Shown piece after piece: positions 6,297 to 6,566 of a stretch of DNA of 6,566 bases. The translations under genes were made by a program, and so were the position numbers. Position 1 is the first letter of the stretch, and every line of letters begins with the position of its first letter. The DNA lies in assembly GCA_018064545.1 (NCBI GenBank), contig JAGHUY010000323.1, forward strand, positions 1 through 6,566. The letters are read 5' to 3'. A model generated the notes under the pieces. That model made no database searches, was not told where the DNA came from, and was given only the letters and a program-made list of their open reading frames with translations. The DNA comes from Candidatus Apopatosoma intestinale (GTDB lineage: Bacteria; Bacillota; Clostridia; Oscillospirales; CAG-272).

Positions 6297-6566
<270 letters not shown>

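Overview
The window looks like part of the chromosome of a strictly or facultatively anaerobic, moderately GC-rich Firmicute, most plausibly of the Clostridia. This rests on three things: class III (oxygen-sensitive) ribonucleotide reductase genes, strong GGAGG-type ribosome binding sites with consensus sigma-A promoters, and Clostridia-like protein sequences. The lineage is an inference. No RNA genes, insertion sequences, CRISPR arrays or phage genes are visible.

Region 1 (1-3940) makes and sustains anaerobic deoxynucleotide synthesis. It opens with the 3' end of a radical-SAM activase gene (nrdG, 2-499). A 112-base regulatory gap follows, holding a near-consensus sigma-A promoter and two NrdR-box-like operators, one of which matches the consensus at all 16 positions as I recall it. 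Next is nrdD (612-2981), which encodes an ATP-cone class III reductase carrying an extra C-terminal CPNC redoxin domain. Two bases later begins a thioredoxin-reductase gene (trxB, 2984-3898), closed by a strong intrinsic terminator. The likely logic is this: NrdG installs the glycyl radical on NrdD, NrdD reduces ribonucleotides, its own redoxin domain re-reduces the active site, and the adjacent flavoenzyme recharges that redoxin. The flavoenzyme keeps its FAD site and CAVC redox site but lacks the usual HRRxxxR NADPH-phosphate-binding motif, so its electron donor is open.

Region 2 (3941-6296) is a two-gene membrane operon with its own promoter. It encodes a CPA2-like cation:proton antiporter (4055-5509) without a cytosolic Rossmann domain, followed after 10 bases by a MgtC/SapB-family membrane protein (5520-6254). 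The pair suggests a role in ion or magnesium homeostasis or acid/osmotic stress. A palindromic bidirectional terminator ends it.

Region 3 (6297-6566, minus strand) is the 3' end of a convergent uridine kinase gene (udk), whose stop codon touches the shared terminator.

Nothing here is a wholly unknown system. The most interesting unit is the NrdR-controlled nrdD-redoxin/trxB module, which looks like a self-contained electron chain for redoxin-driven rather than formate-driven class III ribonucleotide reduction.
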